The translations under genes and the position numbers were made by a program. Shown piece by piece: positions 25,204 to 32,290 of a DNA stretch of 64,000 bases (the first letter of the stretch is position 1; the number at the start of each line of letters is the position of its first letter). The notes under the pieces are model-generated. The model was not told the DNA's origin, did no database searches, and saw nothing but the letters and a program-made list of their open reading frames with translations. The DNA lies in assembly GCF_004364285.1 (NCBI RefSeq), contig NZ_SOBE01000002.1, positions 62,001 to 126,000 on the forward strand, in the 5' to 3' direction. This DNA is from Frigoribacterium sp. PhB116 (GTDB lineage Bacteria > Actinomycetota > Actinomycetes > Actinomycetales > Microbacteriaceae).

Positions 25204-25496
25204 GCGTGCCTTTCAGGGGCAGGTGTCGAGCCGGGCCGAGGCTGCGGGCCACGCGTCCTGGTCGCCTGGACACGGTGGTCGTGGGCGTTCCGGAGAACGG
25301 CGGTGCAGAGCCGGTGAGCGGCTGTCGTAGCCGGGCTCGAGGTGTGGCGACGGTGCAGGTGTGCACGATCGTTTCGCCGCAGAGTGAGCTTCGCGCGCCT
25401 GCTGGGTGCCTGGGTGTGTGCCAGGGCGAGAGGCGAGGAGGGGCGTGCTACGACGCAGGGAGCCGGTCGGGCCGACTCGCAAGTGACCCCAGCTTA
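25204..25496 (-). promoter_or_regulatory. Long leader region of the DEAD-box helicase gene
   Basis: The sequence from 25204 to about 25490 shows no convincing gene on either strand. On the minus strand the first good -10-like hexamer is TAAGCT (25491-25496); no clear -35 was found. If used, it gives an untranslated leader of about 280 bases. Structured leaders of this length regulate cold-shock helicase genes in other bacteria; here that is inference. Confidence 0.35.
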
Positions 25497-25519
25497 GCGG
25501 CACTCGTCGCAGAACGCGA

Positions 25520-25572
25520 GGAGGTGCGAGCCGGGCACCCAGGAGGTGCGGGCCGGCACGCGAGGAGGCGCG
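25520..25572. repeat. Three GGAGG[T/C]GCG units at 22-bp spacing
   Basis: GGAGGTGCG at 25520-25528 and 25542-25550 and GGAGGCGCG at 25564-25572 are exactly 22 bases apart, each followed by GRGCCGG. They lie in the spacer between two minus-strand genes and do not act as ribosome sites there, being on the opposite strand. The word recurs throughout the window. Confidence 0.75.
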
Positions 25573-25582
25573 GGCCGGACAG

Positions 25583-25609
25583 CCCGCCTGCGCCCGCCGG
25601 GCAGGCGGG
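25583..25609 (-). terminator. 9-bp hairpin after the gene at 25615
   Basis: CCCGCCTGC (25583-25591) and GCAGGCGGG (25601-25609) pair perfectly with a nine-base loop, a few bases beyond the stop of the minus-strand gene ending at 25615. Confidence 0.6.
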
Positions 25610-25614
25610 TCGAC

Positions 25615-26019
25615 CTAGGAGAAGAGGCCGCGGATCGCCTTGCCGAGGGCTGTCCTCCGACGGTGCCAGCCGTGTGCGGCGAGGGTCCGCTTGACGGGAC
25701 CGACGACCTTCGCCGAGTTGAACGTGTACGAGCCGGACGCCGTCCCGACGCTGCGCTCGGTGTTGATCTCCGATCGCTTGTACTCATGGGTCTCGGGCAG
25801 CAGCGTGATGCGCAGCCGGTAGCTGGAGCGGCTGCTGCCGAGCATTCCCCGGGCGTCCTGGTACACCCAGGTGGCGACGATCCTGCCGCCCTCGACGGCG
25901 ACCGTGAACGGGTTCGCGGGGTCGCGGCCGAGCGCGAGCAACGCCTCCGTCACGACCTCGGGCGAGGACGGGGCAGGCGTCGCGGAGGAGGAGCCGTCGG
26001 GCGGCGTCGTCGCGGTCAT
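25615..26019 (-). CDS. Hypothetical protein
   Basis: A 134-residue soluble protein of no recognised family. A Ser/Pro-rich first 20 residues is followed by an alpha/beta-looking domain (VVTEALLALGRDPANPFTVAVEGGRIVATWVYQDARG, then YRLRITLLPETHEYKRSEI) and a basic C-terminal helix (HRRRTALGKAIRGLFS). Its start is well supported: TAGCGT at 26026-26031 lies six bases before the ATG, the leaderless arrangement shared with neighbours. It has its own hairpin terminator, so it is probably transcribed alone. Confidence 0.65.
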   Translation of the reverse strand: MTATTPPDGSSSATPAPSSPEVVTEALLALGRDPANPFTVAVEGGRIVATWVYQDARGMLGSSRSSYRLRITLLPETHEYKRSEINTERSVGTASGSYTFNSAKVVGPVKRTLAAHGWHRRRTALGKAIRGLFS

Positions 26020-26075
26020 GCGGCCACGCTAGCGGACAGGTCGTCCTGCCCCTGCTGCGCCGTCCGGGCGGGGGC

Positions 26076-26771
26076 TCAGTGCGCCCCGGAGTACCGCTCG
26101 CCCACGGGGATCTCGACGGCGACGCGGTTGCCCGGCTGCGCGAGCGGGCAGGCCCACGCGGGGTCGTAGGCGCAGCTCGGGTTGTAGGCGAAGTTGAAGT
26201 CGAGCACGATCGTGCCCGGCTCCGAGCCGGGCCCGAGGTCGGCGCCCTTGACGGAGTCGATCAGGTACCGACCGCCTCCGTAGGTGCCGCCCGGCTTGCC
26301 GGCGAGCGCGTCCCCGACCGGGACGAACAGGCCGCCCCCGTACGAGCGCAGCCGCCAGACGTCGAGCGAGCCGACGCCCGGCACCTCGGCGCGGCCTACC
26401 CGGTCGAAGGGCACGTCGCCGTCGGTGCCCGTCTCGACGACCATGCGGTGCGGCTCCGCGGGCAGGATCGGCACCTCGAAGCGCCAGGCGGCGTCGTACG
26501 GCTTCGTCGGCAGGCCCGTGAAGTGAGGCCTGTCCTCGGGCAGCAGCGGCGTGACCGGGTTCGTCGTGAAGAGCTCGTCGCGGGTGCGCCGCCACAGGTC
26601 GTGCGCCGCCTCGAGGTCGGTCGCCTCACGCACCTGTCGGTACAGCCCGTGGATCGTCCGGCGCCACGCGGCCAGCGCGAGGCCCGAGTCGGTGTCGGGC
26701 ACGAGCGGCGCGGCTGCGCCGGTGTCGCCTGCGGCGGAGGGGGACGAGGAGGTGGGGGTCGGGTCGGTCAC
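26076..26771 (-). CDS. DUF1684 family protein
   Basis: 231 residues from GTG 26771. A Ser/Pro-rich first 28 residues precedes the domain. The diagnostic DUF1684 parts are PEDRPHFTGLPTKPYDAAWRF, the GGTYGGGRYLIDSVKGADLG loop and the C-terminal DFNFAYNPSCAYDPAWACP, followed by PLAQPGNRVAVEIPVGE. The family is widespread in actinobacteria and Bacteroidetes; its biochemical function is not settled. TACCGT lies seven bases before the GTG, so this too may be leaderless. A much longer in-frame extension exists but has no family similarity. Confidence 0.85.
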   Translation of the reverse strand: MTDPTPTSSSPSAAGDTGAAAPLVPDTDSGLALAAWRRTIHGLYRQVREATDLEAAHDLWRRTRDELFTTNPVTPLLPEDRPHFTGLPTKPYDAAWRFEVPILPAEPHRMVVETGTDGDVPFDRVGRAEVPGVGSLDVWRLRSYGGGLFVPVGDALAGKPGGTYGGGRYLIDSVKGADLGPGSEPGTIVLDFNFAYNPSCAYDPAWACPLAQPGNRVAVEIPVGERYSGAH

Positions 26772-26859
26772 GCGGGCGACGGTAGTCGGGACGCACGGTG
26801 TCGGTGCCAGACTCGACGGCGGGGAGCGAGGGGCGTTCCCCGGAACGAGGGGGAACACC

Positions 26860-27186
26860 ATGCGGGCACTGCACACCGCCGGCAGCGTCGTCATGATCGC
26901 CGTGCTGGCCGCCGGCCTCGCCGGCTGCACCGTCGAGGCGAACCGGACCGTGTCGGCTGACAAATTCGCCACGACCGTGGCGGACGGCCTGGAGGAGTCC
27001 GTCGGCACCCGGCCCGACGTCGACTGTGGCGACGAGGCGATCGACGTGGTGGACGGTGGGGAGGTCCACTGCGACGTGAACACGCCGGGCTACGACGTCG
27101 TCTACGACTCGCTCGTGACCATCAGCACCGACGGCGGCGAGGACTACCACGTGGACGTCGCCGTCGACGAGCAGCCGAAGGAGTAG
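26860..27186 (+). CDS. DUF4333-type lipoprotein
   Basis: A 108-residue protein with a lipoprotein signal: MRALHTAGSVVMIAVLAAGLAGC, lipobox LAGC, Cys23. The mature part (SADKFATTVADGLEESVGTRPDVDCGDEAIDVVDGGEVHCDV) has the two-cysteine pattern of the actinobacterial DUF4333 domain, so it is a membrane-tethered exported protein of unknown role. ATG 26860 follows a GAGGGGG site. A small dyad, CGTTCC-CC-GGAACG (26834-26847), overlaps the leader and could be an operator. Confidence 0.8.
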   Translation: MRALHTAGSVVMIAVLAAGLAGCTVEANRTVSADKFATTVADGLEESVGTRPDVDCGDEAIDVVDGGEVHCDVNTPGYDVVYDSLVTISTDGGEDYHVDVAVDEQPKE

Positions 27187-27227
27187 GAGCGGGAGGGGCC
27201 GGGCGCGTCACGCCCCGGCCCTCCTGG

Positions 27228-27719
27228 TCAGCCCGCGTGCCGCGGGTGCGCCTCGGGTGCGCGCCAGCCCGGCGCGAGGGCGCGCATCCGGAGCGCGCGC
27301 CACTGCCAGACGAACCAGAGCCCGGGCCAGAGCGCGATGCCGATCGGCCCGGCGTGGAACACCAGGCGGTCGCGCAGCAGGGTCTCGTCCGGGCCGAGCG
27401 GCGACACGGCCATGCGGTGGTCGATGCGCATCCGCGAGAACTGGCCGGCGGTGCCCTTCCCGGTGTCGCGCTGGATCCAGGCGCCGTCACGGTCGTGCCA
27501 GTCGAGGTCGACGTGCGTGTCGCCGAGGGGCAGCAGGCCCAGGATGTGCGCGGTCACGGGGTGCGCCTCCTCGGTCCAGCGGTCGGGGAAGCCCTCGGGC
27601 GCGAGCGAGCGGTAGCGCACCAGCGGCTTGGTCACGGCGACCATGACGGCGGGGTCGCGCAGGGCGTCGGCCGCGGCGTCGACGGGACAGGCGAGTCGGA
27701 TCTTGAGCTGCACGTGCAT
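27228..27719 (-). CDS. SRPBCC-like domain protein
   Basis: A 163-residue protein from ATG 27719. The order of strands and helices (MHVQLKIRLACPVDAAADALRDPAVMVAVTKPLVRYRSL at the start, MRIDHRMAVSPLGPDETLLRDRLVFHAG near the end) fits a START/SRPBCC-type hydrophobic ligand-binding fold, the polyketide-cyclase-like group. A tryptophan-rich stretch (ALWPGLWFVWQWRALRMR) closes the domain. The ligand is unknown. An in-frame extension upstream is not supported by any family resemblance. Confidence 0.65.
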   Translation of the reverse strand: MHVQLKIRLACPVDAAADALRDPAVMVAVTKPLVRYRSLAPEGFPDRWTEEAHPVTAHILGLLPLGDTHVDLDWHDRDGAWIQRDTGKGTAGQFSRMRIDHRMAVSPLGPDETLLRDRLVFHAGPIGIALWPGLWFVWQWRALRMRALAPGWRAPEAHPRHAG

Positions 27720-27772
27720 GTGGACGAGTCTGCTCCCGTGGGCTGGGCGGCGGGCGCGGCGCTCGCGGGGCT

Positions 27773-27878
27773 CTCCTCGTTCAGGAAGATCTGTCCTGAG
27801 GCGTGCGGCGGGGGGACTCGCGGTCCTGAGTCGTGCACGGTCCAGGAGGCGCGGGTCGTGACTTCCTGAATGGTGCAG
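27773..27878 (+). repeat. Dispersed intergenic element, family A copy 2
   Basis: Contains CTCCTC (27773-27778), TTCAGGAAGATCTGTCCTGA, a CGGGGGGAC block, the 24-bp dyad TCCTGA-N3-GTGCAC-N..-CAGGA at 27824-27847, and a further TCCTGAATGGTGCA at 27864-27877. Block order matches 6074-6188 (inverted) and 37151-37257. It lies in the 303-bp spacer between divergent genes. GAGCAG and GAGCCG hexamer runs (27878-27925) follow it. Confidence 0.7.
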
Positions 27879-28022
27879 CCGGAGCAGGAGCAGGAGCAGG
27901 AGCCGGGAGCCGGAGCCGGAGCCCTGAGCCCGGACCCCTGAGTTCGCGGCCCGCAGTCCGCGCCCGTCGTAACGCGGGGCAACGCACCGACCCGAGGAGG
28001 CGCCCCGACCTACCCTGAGGAC

Positions 28023-28865
28023 GTGACCGCATCCCGCACGGCCCCGCAGCAGACGGCCCCGCAGCAGACAGCCCCGCAGCAGACGGCCCCGCACCAGAAG
28101 CAGGAGCCGCAGCCCCCTCGCCGGAAGCCGCACCAGTCCAAGTACCAGGTCCGCCTCGACCAGGGCGTCGCCGGTGCGGCCCGCGTCGTGTCCGGGGCGC
28201 ACGTCGTGGTCGTGGTCGACGTCCTCGACGGGCACGGTCTGCTCTCGACGGCGGACGTGCTCGACGCGGTCGCCGCCGTCTCGGACGCCGGGGCGCTCGT
28301 GCTGCACGCGACCGCCGCCTCCTCGGCCGACGTCGCCCGCCGGGTGCTCGACCGCCAGGCCGAGCGGGGCGACCGCGCGGTCGTGGCCGTGGTCGCCGCG
28401 GGCGCGCTCGACGACGACGGGTTCCGCTCCGCCGTCGAGGACGTCCTCGCCGCGGGGGCCGTGGTCGACGCGCTCGCCGCCTCCGGCATCGACTTCTCGT
28501 CGCCCGAGGCCGCTGTCGCGTGCGCCGCCGCCGTCTCGCTGCGGGGGGCGCAGTCCCACCTGCTGACCGCCTCCTCGTCCGCTGCCGAGCTCGCGGCGAC
28601 CGGACGTGAGGAGGCGCTGGTCGCGGCCCGGACACCGGCCGCGGTCGCGACGGTGCACCGCGTGCCCCTCGTGGCGGAGGCGACCGGCCGAGACGGCGGT
28701 GCCCACGCCGGTGCGGGCACCCACGTCGGTGCGGGCGACGACGCCGGTGCGGGCGACGACGCCGGTGCGGGCACCGATGGCGGAGCTAGCGGCGGCGGCG
28801 ACGCGCTGCGCCTGGACGGCTCTCGCGCGCACGGCTCGCACGGGGAACAGAGCGAGCCGGCGTAG
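28023..28865 (+). CDS. ComB-like (2-phosphosulfolactate phosphatase-type) domain protein
   Basis: 280 residues from GTG 28023. The core resembles the ComB fold: KYQVRLDQGVAGAARVVSGAHVVVVVDVLDGHGLL at the start, a repeat-like second half, and HLLTASSSAAELAATGREEALVAARTP near the end where ComB has its serine-rich loop. The match is by pattern only and the known ComB metal ligands could not be verified, so a diverged or inactive relative is possible. The N-terminal tail has TAPQQ tandem repeats and the C-terminal tail GAGDDA repeats, both encoded by short direct repeats. TACCCT lies six bases before the GTG, which suggests a leaderless start. Confidence 0.55.
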   Translation: MTASRTAPQQTAPQQTAPQQTAPHQKQEPQPPRRKPHQSKYQVRLDQGVAGAARVVSGAHVVVVVDVLDGHGLLSTADVLDAVAAVSDAGALVLHATAASSADVARRVLDRQAERGDRAVVAVVAAGALDDDGFRSAVEDVLAAGAVVDALAASGIDFSSPEAAVACAAAVSLRGAQSHLLTASSSAAELAATGREEALVAARTPAAVATVHRVPLVAEATGRDGGAHAGAGTHVGAGDDAGAGDDAGAGTDGGASGGGDALRLDGSRAHGSHGEQSEPA

Positions 28866-28916
28866 CGTTCTGCTCAGCACGGGGGCCGACCGAGCCCCCG
28901 ACCAGAGGAGTGGACG

Positions 28917-29222
28917 ATGAAGGCAGTTCTGAGCGACGGCACCGTGGTCGCCGAGGCACCGAAGGACGAGCTGATCTCGATCGAGGGCAACTGGTACTTC
29001 CCGCCCGCGAGCGTCAACGACGAGCTCTTCGAGAAGAGCCCCACGCAGTACCACTGCCCGTGGAAGGGCGACACCCAGTACTTCAGCGTGAAGGACGGCG
29101 AGACGCTGCTGCAGGACCGCGCGTGGAGCTACCCGACGCCGATCCCCGCGTCGTTCGACCGCGTCGGCAAGGACTACACCGGCTACGTCGCGTTCTGGAA
29201 GGACGTGCAGGTCGTCGAGTAG
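28917..29222 (+). CDS. DUF427 family protein
   Basis: The 101 residues match the DUF427 family throughout: MKAVLSDGTVVAEAPKDELISIEGNWYFPP, then TQYHCPWKGDTQYFSV with the conserved Cys-Pro-Trp-Lys-Gly, and DRAWSYPTPIPASF. The domain is a small all-beta fold of unknown function. A good ribosome site (GAGGAG) lies seven bases upstream. It follows the ComB-like gene by about 50 bases on the same strand and is likely to be co-transcribed. Confidence 0.9.
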   Translation: MKAVLSDGTVVAEAPKDELISIEGNWYFPPASVNDELFEKSPTQYHCPWKGDTQYFSVKDGETLLQDRAWSYPTPIPASFDRVGKDYTGYVAFWKDVQVVE

Positions 29223-29234
29223 GCGCACCTGCCG

Positions 29235-29283
29235 CCTCGCACCCCCACACGAGCATCGGACCCCTGAATTCGAGGGTGCGAGG
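29235..29283. repeat. Hairpin element, family B
   Basis: CCTCGCACCC (29235-29244) pairs with GGGTGCGAGG (29274-29283), and the flanking CCACACGAGC pairs loosely with GCTCG...CGTGTGG just beyond. The sequence includes CCCCTGAATTCGAGGGTGCG, matching the vocabulary of the elements at 22037, 33702 and 45249. Tandem CGTGTGG heptamers follow at 29293-29325. Confidence 0.6.
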
Positions 29284-29342
29284 CTCGTTCGGGCGTGTGG
29301 CGTGTGGCGTGTGGCGTGTGGCGGTGGGCTGCAGGCTCACCC

Positions 29343-29390
29343 GGCGCGTTCGGCGTGACGCTGGCGCGTCACCGCTGAGCCGAACGCGCC
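29343..29390. terminator. Two-part hairpin overlapping the end of the CGNR gene
   Basis: GGCGCGTTCGGC (29343-29354) pairs with 29379-29390 and, inside it, GTGACGC (29355-29361) pairs with GCGTCAC (29366-29372). The inner stem contains the stop codon of the minus-strand gene (29369-29371). It separates convergent genes. Confidence 0.65.
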
Positions 29391-30013
29391 CGATGCGCGC
29401 GGACCTTGGCCCGGTTGCCGCAGCGCTGCATCGAGCACCAGCGGCGGCTGCGGGCCCGCGACTCGTCACGGTAGACGAGACCGCACAGCGGGTTGGCACA
29501 GCGGCGGAGGCGCGACTCGTCCCCGCCGCCGAACCCCACCTCGTCGAAGAGCCGCACCCCGTCGCGGGCGACCGAGGCGAGCGCCTGACCCAGCCGCAGC
29601 CGCCCCGCGCCGGCCTGACGGCGGCCCCCGGCGAGTGCGGGAGGCACGTCCGGCGTCGCGGCGAACAGGTTGAGCATGTCGACGTCGCCGGGGTCGGGCG
29701 AGGCTCCGTCGACCGCGGCGACGGCCAACCGGGCGATCGCGTCGCGGAGGCCACGGGCGTCCGCGAGCTCGCGGTCGGAGGCTCCGCCGCCTACCCCGGG
29801 GAACCGCTCGGAGAGCCAGTCGTCGAGGTCGGCGGGCAGCAGGAGGCCGTCCCAGGGCGACGAGCCGTCGGTGGGCTGAGCGAGACCCGACTCGGGGCCG
29901 AGGCGCGAGCCGGCGCGGAACCCGCCGAGGTACGCGAAGTCGAGCGCGAGCGCCCCGGAGTCGAAGAACCAGCGCGTGCCGGTGTCGGAGCGCAGCCACT
30001 GCCCAGTCGTCAT
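29369..30013 (-). CDS. CGNR zinc-finger (ABATE-domain) regulator
   Basis: A 214-residue protein with the two-part layout of this family: an N-terminal ABATE ligand-type domain (SGALALDFAYLGG...LADARGLRDAIARLA) and a C-terminal CGNR zinc finger, RRCANPLCGLVYRDESRARSRRWCSMQRCGNRAKVRAHRAR. The cysteines come as CxxxxC...CxxxxC and CGNR binds DNA in the current model. It probably regulates a nearby or divergent gene, though none is obvious. TAGGGT lies six bases before the ATG (30020-30025). The palindrome at 30065-30082 may be an autoregulatory site. Confidence 0.87.
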   Translation of the reverse strand: MTTGQWLRSDTGTRWFFDSGALALDFAYLGGFRAGSRLGPESGLAQPTDGSSPWDGLLLPADLDDWLSERFPGVGGGASDRELADARGLRDAIARLAVAAVDGASPDPGDVDMLNLFAATPDVPPALAGGRRQAGAGRLRLGQALASVARDGVRLFDEVGFGGGDESRLRRCANPLCGLVYRDESRARSRRWCSMQRCGNRAKVRAHRARSAQR

Positions 30014-30341
30014 CTGACCACCCTAGCTGGTTACGCAGCCCGGCCCGCGCCTCCTGAGCTGTCTGGTCGGCACATGCCGACCGGGGGAGCGCGACACGCC
30101 ACGTGTCGAGGCGCATCCCGAACGTGTCGAGGCTCTGCGGTCGGCATTTGCGGGCACCACGGGGCGGAGGCAGCGGCAGCGGCAGCAAAGCGAGAGAGAT
30201 CTGGCAGACGACTCGCCGCGGGCCTGAGTCCTGGGTCGCCGACTGGCGGATCTCTCTCAAATTCGGCAGAAGTACAACGTGGCGCTCGGTGCCGGGTGCC
30301 CGGCGTCTGGCGTGAGGGGCGCGACCTCGGGGCTCCGAGCC
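30014..30341. other. Gene-free spacer with palindrome, direct repeat and inverted repeat
   Basis: No gene is seen in these 328 bases. They contain GGTCGGCA-CA-TGCCGACC (30065-30082), a direct repeat of ACGTGTCGAGGC at 30101 and 30122, and an inverted repeat GAGAGAGATC/GATCTCTCTC at 30192-30201 and 30249-30258 next to AAATTCGG, related to the TTCGAGAGTGATC family. Position upstream of the CGNR gene makes the first palindrome a candidate operator. Confidence 0.5.
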
Positions 30342-30797
30342 TCAGACCGCGCGCTTGGTCCAGGTGATGAGGTGCGCGGGGTCGTACCGGCGCGAGCAGC
30401 GACCGCAGGCGAGGGGCCGCTTCGGCTCCCGGTAGCGGAAGTGCTCGTGTCCGGCGGCGCAGACGCCGACCCACGGGGCCAGCTCGGAGGCGATGGCCCC
30501 GTCGTGCAGCCGGCCGCCGACGTAGCCGAGCTCGGTGGCGACGCTCTTCCAGCGCGGACCGTGGCCCGCCCGCGACCCGGCGACGGCGTGCGCGACCTCG
30601 TGCAGCAGCACCTGATGGATCTCGTCGTCCTCGTACCTGCCCGCGAGGTGCCGCGAGACGGTGATCCGCTTCTTGCCGTAGTCGCAGAGCCCCGCACGGG
30701 TCTTGGCCGCGTCGAAGCCGAAGCTCCACACGGCAGGGTCGAGGTGCAGGGCGATCAGGGCGTCGGCCCAGCGCCGCACCCGCTCGAGGTCGGCCAC
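30342..30797 (-). CDS. SprT-family zinc metalloprotease-like protein
   Basis: A 151-residue protein from GTG 30797, behind a GGGAGG site. The motif LLHEVAHAVAG gives HExxH with a third histidine ligand in GHGPRWKSVA. The C-terminal CAAGHEHFRYREPKRPLACGRCSRRY is a zinc-ribbon with the SprT-like layout. The eukaryotic relative Spartan degrades DNA-protein crosslinks. The role of bacterial SprT proteins is unclear, so only the peptidase fold is claimed. Confidence 0.86.
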   Translation of the reverse strand: MADLERVRRWADALIALHLDPAVWSFGFDAAKTRAGLCDYGKKRITVSRHLAGRYEDDEIHQVLLHEVAHAVAGSRAGHGPRWKSVATELGYVGGRLHDGAIASELAPWVGVCAAGHEHFRYREPKRPLACGRCSRRYDPAHLITWTKRAV

Positions 30798-30869
30798 GGT
30801 CAGCGCCTCCCGACGGACGCCGAGGTCCGGGGCGTCACGAGGAGGTGCGGTGCAGCATCGACGCGCAGG

Positions 30870-32060
30870 TCAGCGCGCCGGGAACGGCCAGGTGGTCGGC
30901 TCGTCGTCGCGCGGCAGTCCGTCGACGACCCCGGTGACGCCGGTGGCGCCGCGGCGGGGCTCGCCGTCGTCGTCGACCGCGGGTGCGTCGACGACCACGG
31001 CACGCTCGCCGTCTCGGTCGCGGTGCCCGGCGGCGTTCGCCGCGAGGCTGGAGATCTTGCCCCAGAGGCTGGTGTCGGCGCGGGTCGACGGCTTGTCGAG
31101 CACGGGCTCTGACGGGGCGGCAGGCGCCGAGGAGGCGGCGGGCGCGTCACCGGGATCGATCCGCATCGCGGCGGCGAGGGCAGGCTCGATCGGCGCAGGG
31201 GCCTGCAGAGCGGGGGCCGGGGCCGACGCGGGAGCCGGGGCGTCCGCGTGCTCCGGGGACTGCTGCGCGCCTCCTTCGCCCTGGCCGTCGTGCCCGACGG
31301 CGGCGGTCGCGGTCGCGGACGACCCGTCCCCGACGCGGGGCAGGCCCGAGGGGTTCGTGTCGCCCGCCTCAGGCGGCGAGACGACGGCGGCGTGGGCGCC
31401 CGCCGCGGCCCGGCCGATCGGCGTGATCGAGCCGGTCTCGCGGGCGTGCGCGGGGCCCTCGTGCGCGGCCCGCATCAGCCCCTCGATCACCGTGCGGAGC
31501 GCGTCGAGCCGGTCGCGGGCGGCGCCGGCCTGCTCGTAGGCCGTCAGCGCGGCGGTGAGGACCTCGTCGCTCTCGTCGTACCGGCCCAGGTCGAAGAGCG
31601 TGTAGCCCTCGAGCTCGGCGGCGGTGGCCTCGAGCACGCGCCATTCCTCGGTGGAGGCGGTGATGCGGCTGGTGTGCAGGTCGCCGAGCGCGCGCTCGAG
31701 CTTGCCCTGCTCGCGCAGGACGTGCGCACGGCGGATGCGCGCCGCCGTGGAGTCGGCGCGGTCGCCGGTGAAGTGGGCGAGGCGGAACGCCTCCTCGGCG
31801 ATGGCCAGGGCCTCGTCGAGGCGGCCGAGGGTGCGCAGCAGGTCGGCGCGCTCGCCCAGGGCGGAGGTGCTGCGGCTCTGGCCCAGGGCGGCGAGACGGG
31901 CCTCGGCGGTCCGCACGTCGACGGCGACACGGAGGCTGATCGGCTCGACGCCGGGCACGGGGCGGGAGGTGCGGCCCGAGGGCGCGTCGGAGCCCGGCGG
32001 CACGCTGCGGGGGCGGGTGCTGCCGGTCGCGGATCCGGGGTTCGAGTCGTGCTGGCTCAT
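30870..32060 (-). CDS. Tetratricopeptide-repeat protein with disordered C-terminal half
   Basis: The 396 residues start at ATG 32060. Residues 40-190 are helical repeats: SALGERADLLRTLGRLDEALAIAEEAFRLA and LEGYTLFDLGRYDESDEVLTAALTAYEQAGAARDRLDALR show the TPR consensus spacing. The second half (about 210-396) is Ala/Pro-rich and low in order. TPR proteins mediate protein contacts; no partner is suggested by the neighbours. TACCCT lies eight bases before the ATG without a ribosome site, so a near-leaderless message is likely. A much longer open frame upstream has no sequence merit. Confidence 0.75.
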   Translation of the reverse strand: MSQHDSNPGSATGSTRPRSVPPGSDAPSGRTSRPVPGVEPISLRVAVDVRTAEARLAALGQSRSTSALGERADLLRTLGRLDEALAIAEEAFRLAHFTGDRADSTAARIRRAHVLREQGKLERALGDLHTSRITASTEEWRVLEATAAELEGYTLFDLGRYDESDEVLTAALTAYEQAGAARDRLDALRTVIEGLMRAAHEGPAHARETGSITPIGRAAAGAHAAVVSPPEAGDTNPSGLPRVGDGSSATATAAVGHDGQGEGGAQQSPEHADAPAPASAPAPALQAPAPIEPALAAAMRIDPGDAPAASSAPAAPSEPVLDKPSTRADTSLWGKISSLAANAAGHRDRDGERAVVVDAPAVDDDGEPRRGATGVTGVVDGLPRDDEPTTWPFPAR

Positions 32061-32139
32061 CGAGTACGAGGGTAACCGCAGGGTGGTCGTTCGGGCCGTC
32101 CGGCGCGCGCTCGGCGGCCGTCCTCTCGATTTCCGTGCT

Positions 32140-32230
32140 GCTCTTCTCGAGTTCGAGACTGATCCGCCGCATCGTGACCGGGGGAGCTGGGCAGCCAAGG
32201 CCGGCCGAGCAGGATCTGTCTCGCCTTGCG
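32140..32230. repeat. Intergenic element with TTCGAGACTGATC, family C
   Basis: The segment includes CTTCTCGAGTTCGAGACTGATCCGC (32139-32163), related by one or two changes to the palindrome halves at 781-793 and 16001-16013, and ends GAGCAGGATCTGTCTCGCC. The 230-bp spacer between the TPR and sugar-dehydrogenase genes has no reading frame of its own. Confidence 0.5.
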
Positions 32231-32290
32231 GCGGCGGCCACGACCGGACCGCAGGAGGTGCGGGTCGACCCCGCAGGAGCCCAACGCCGG

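Noticed and set aside
25520-25572. CRISPR-like array
   Set aside because: Three 9-bp units at 22-bp spacing are far too short for CRISPR repeats and spacers, and no cas genes are present.
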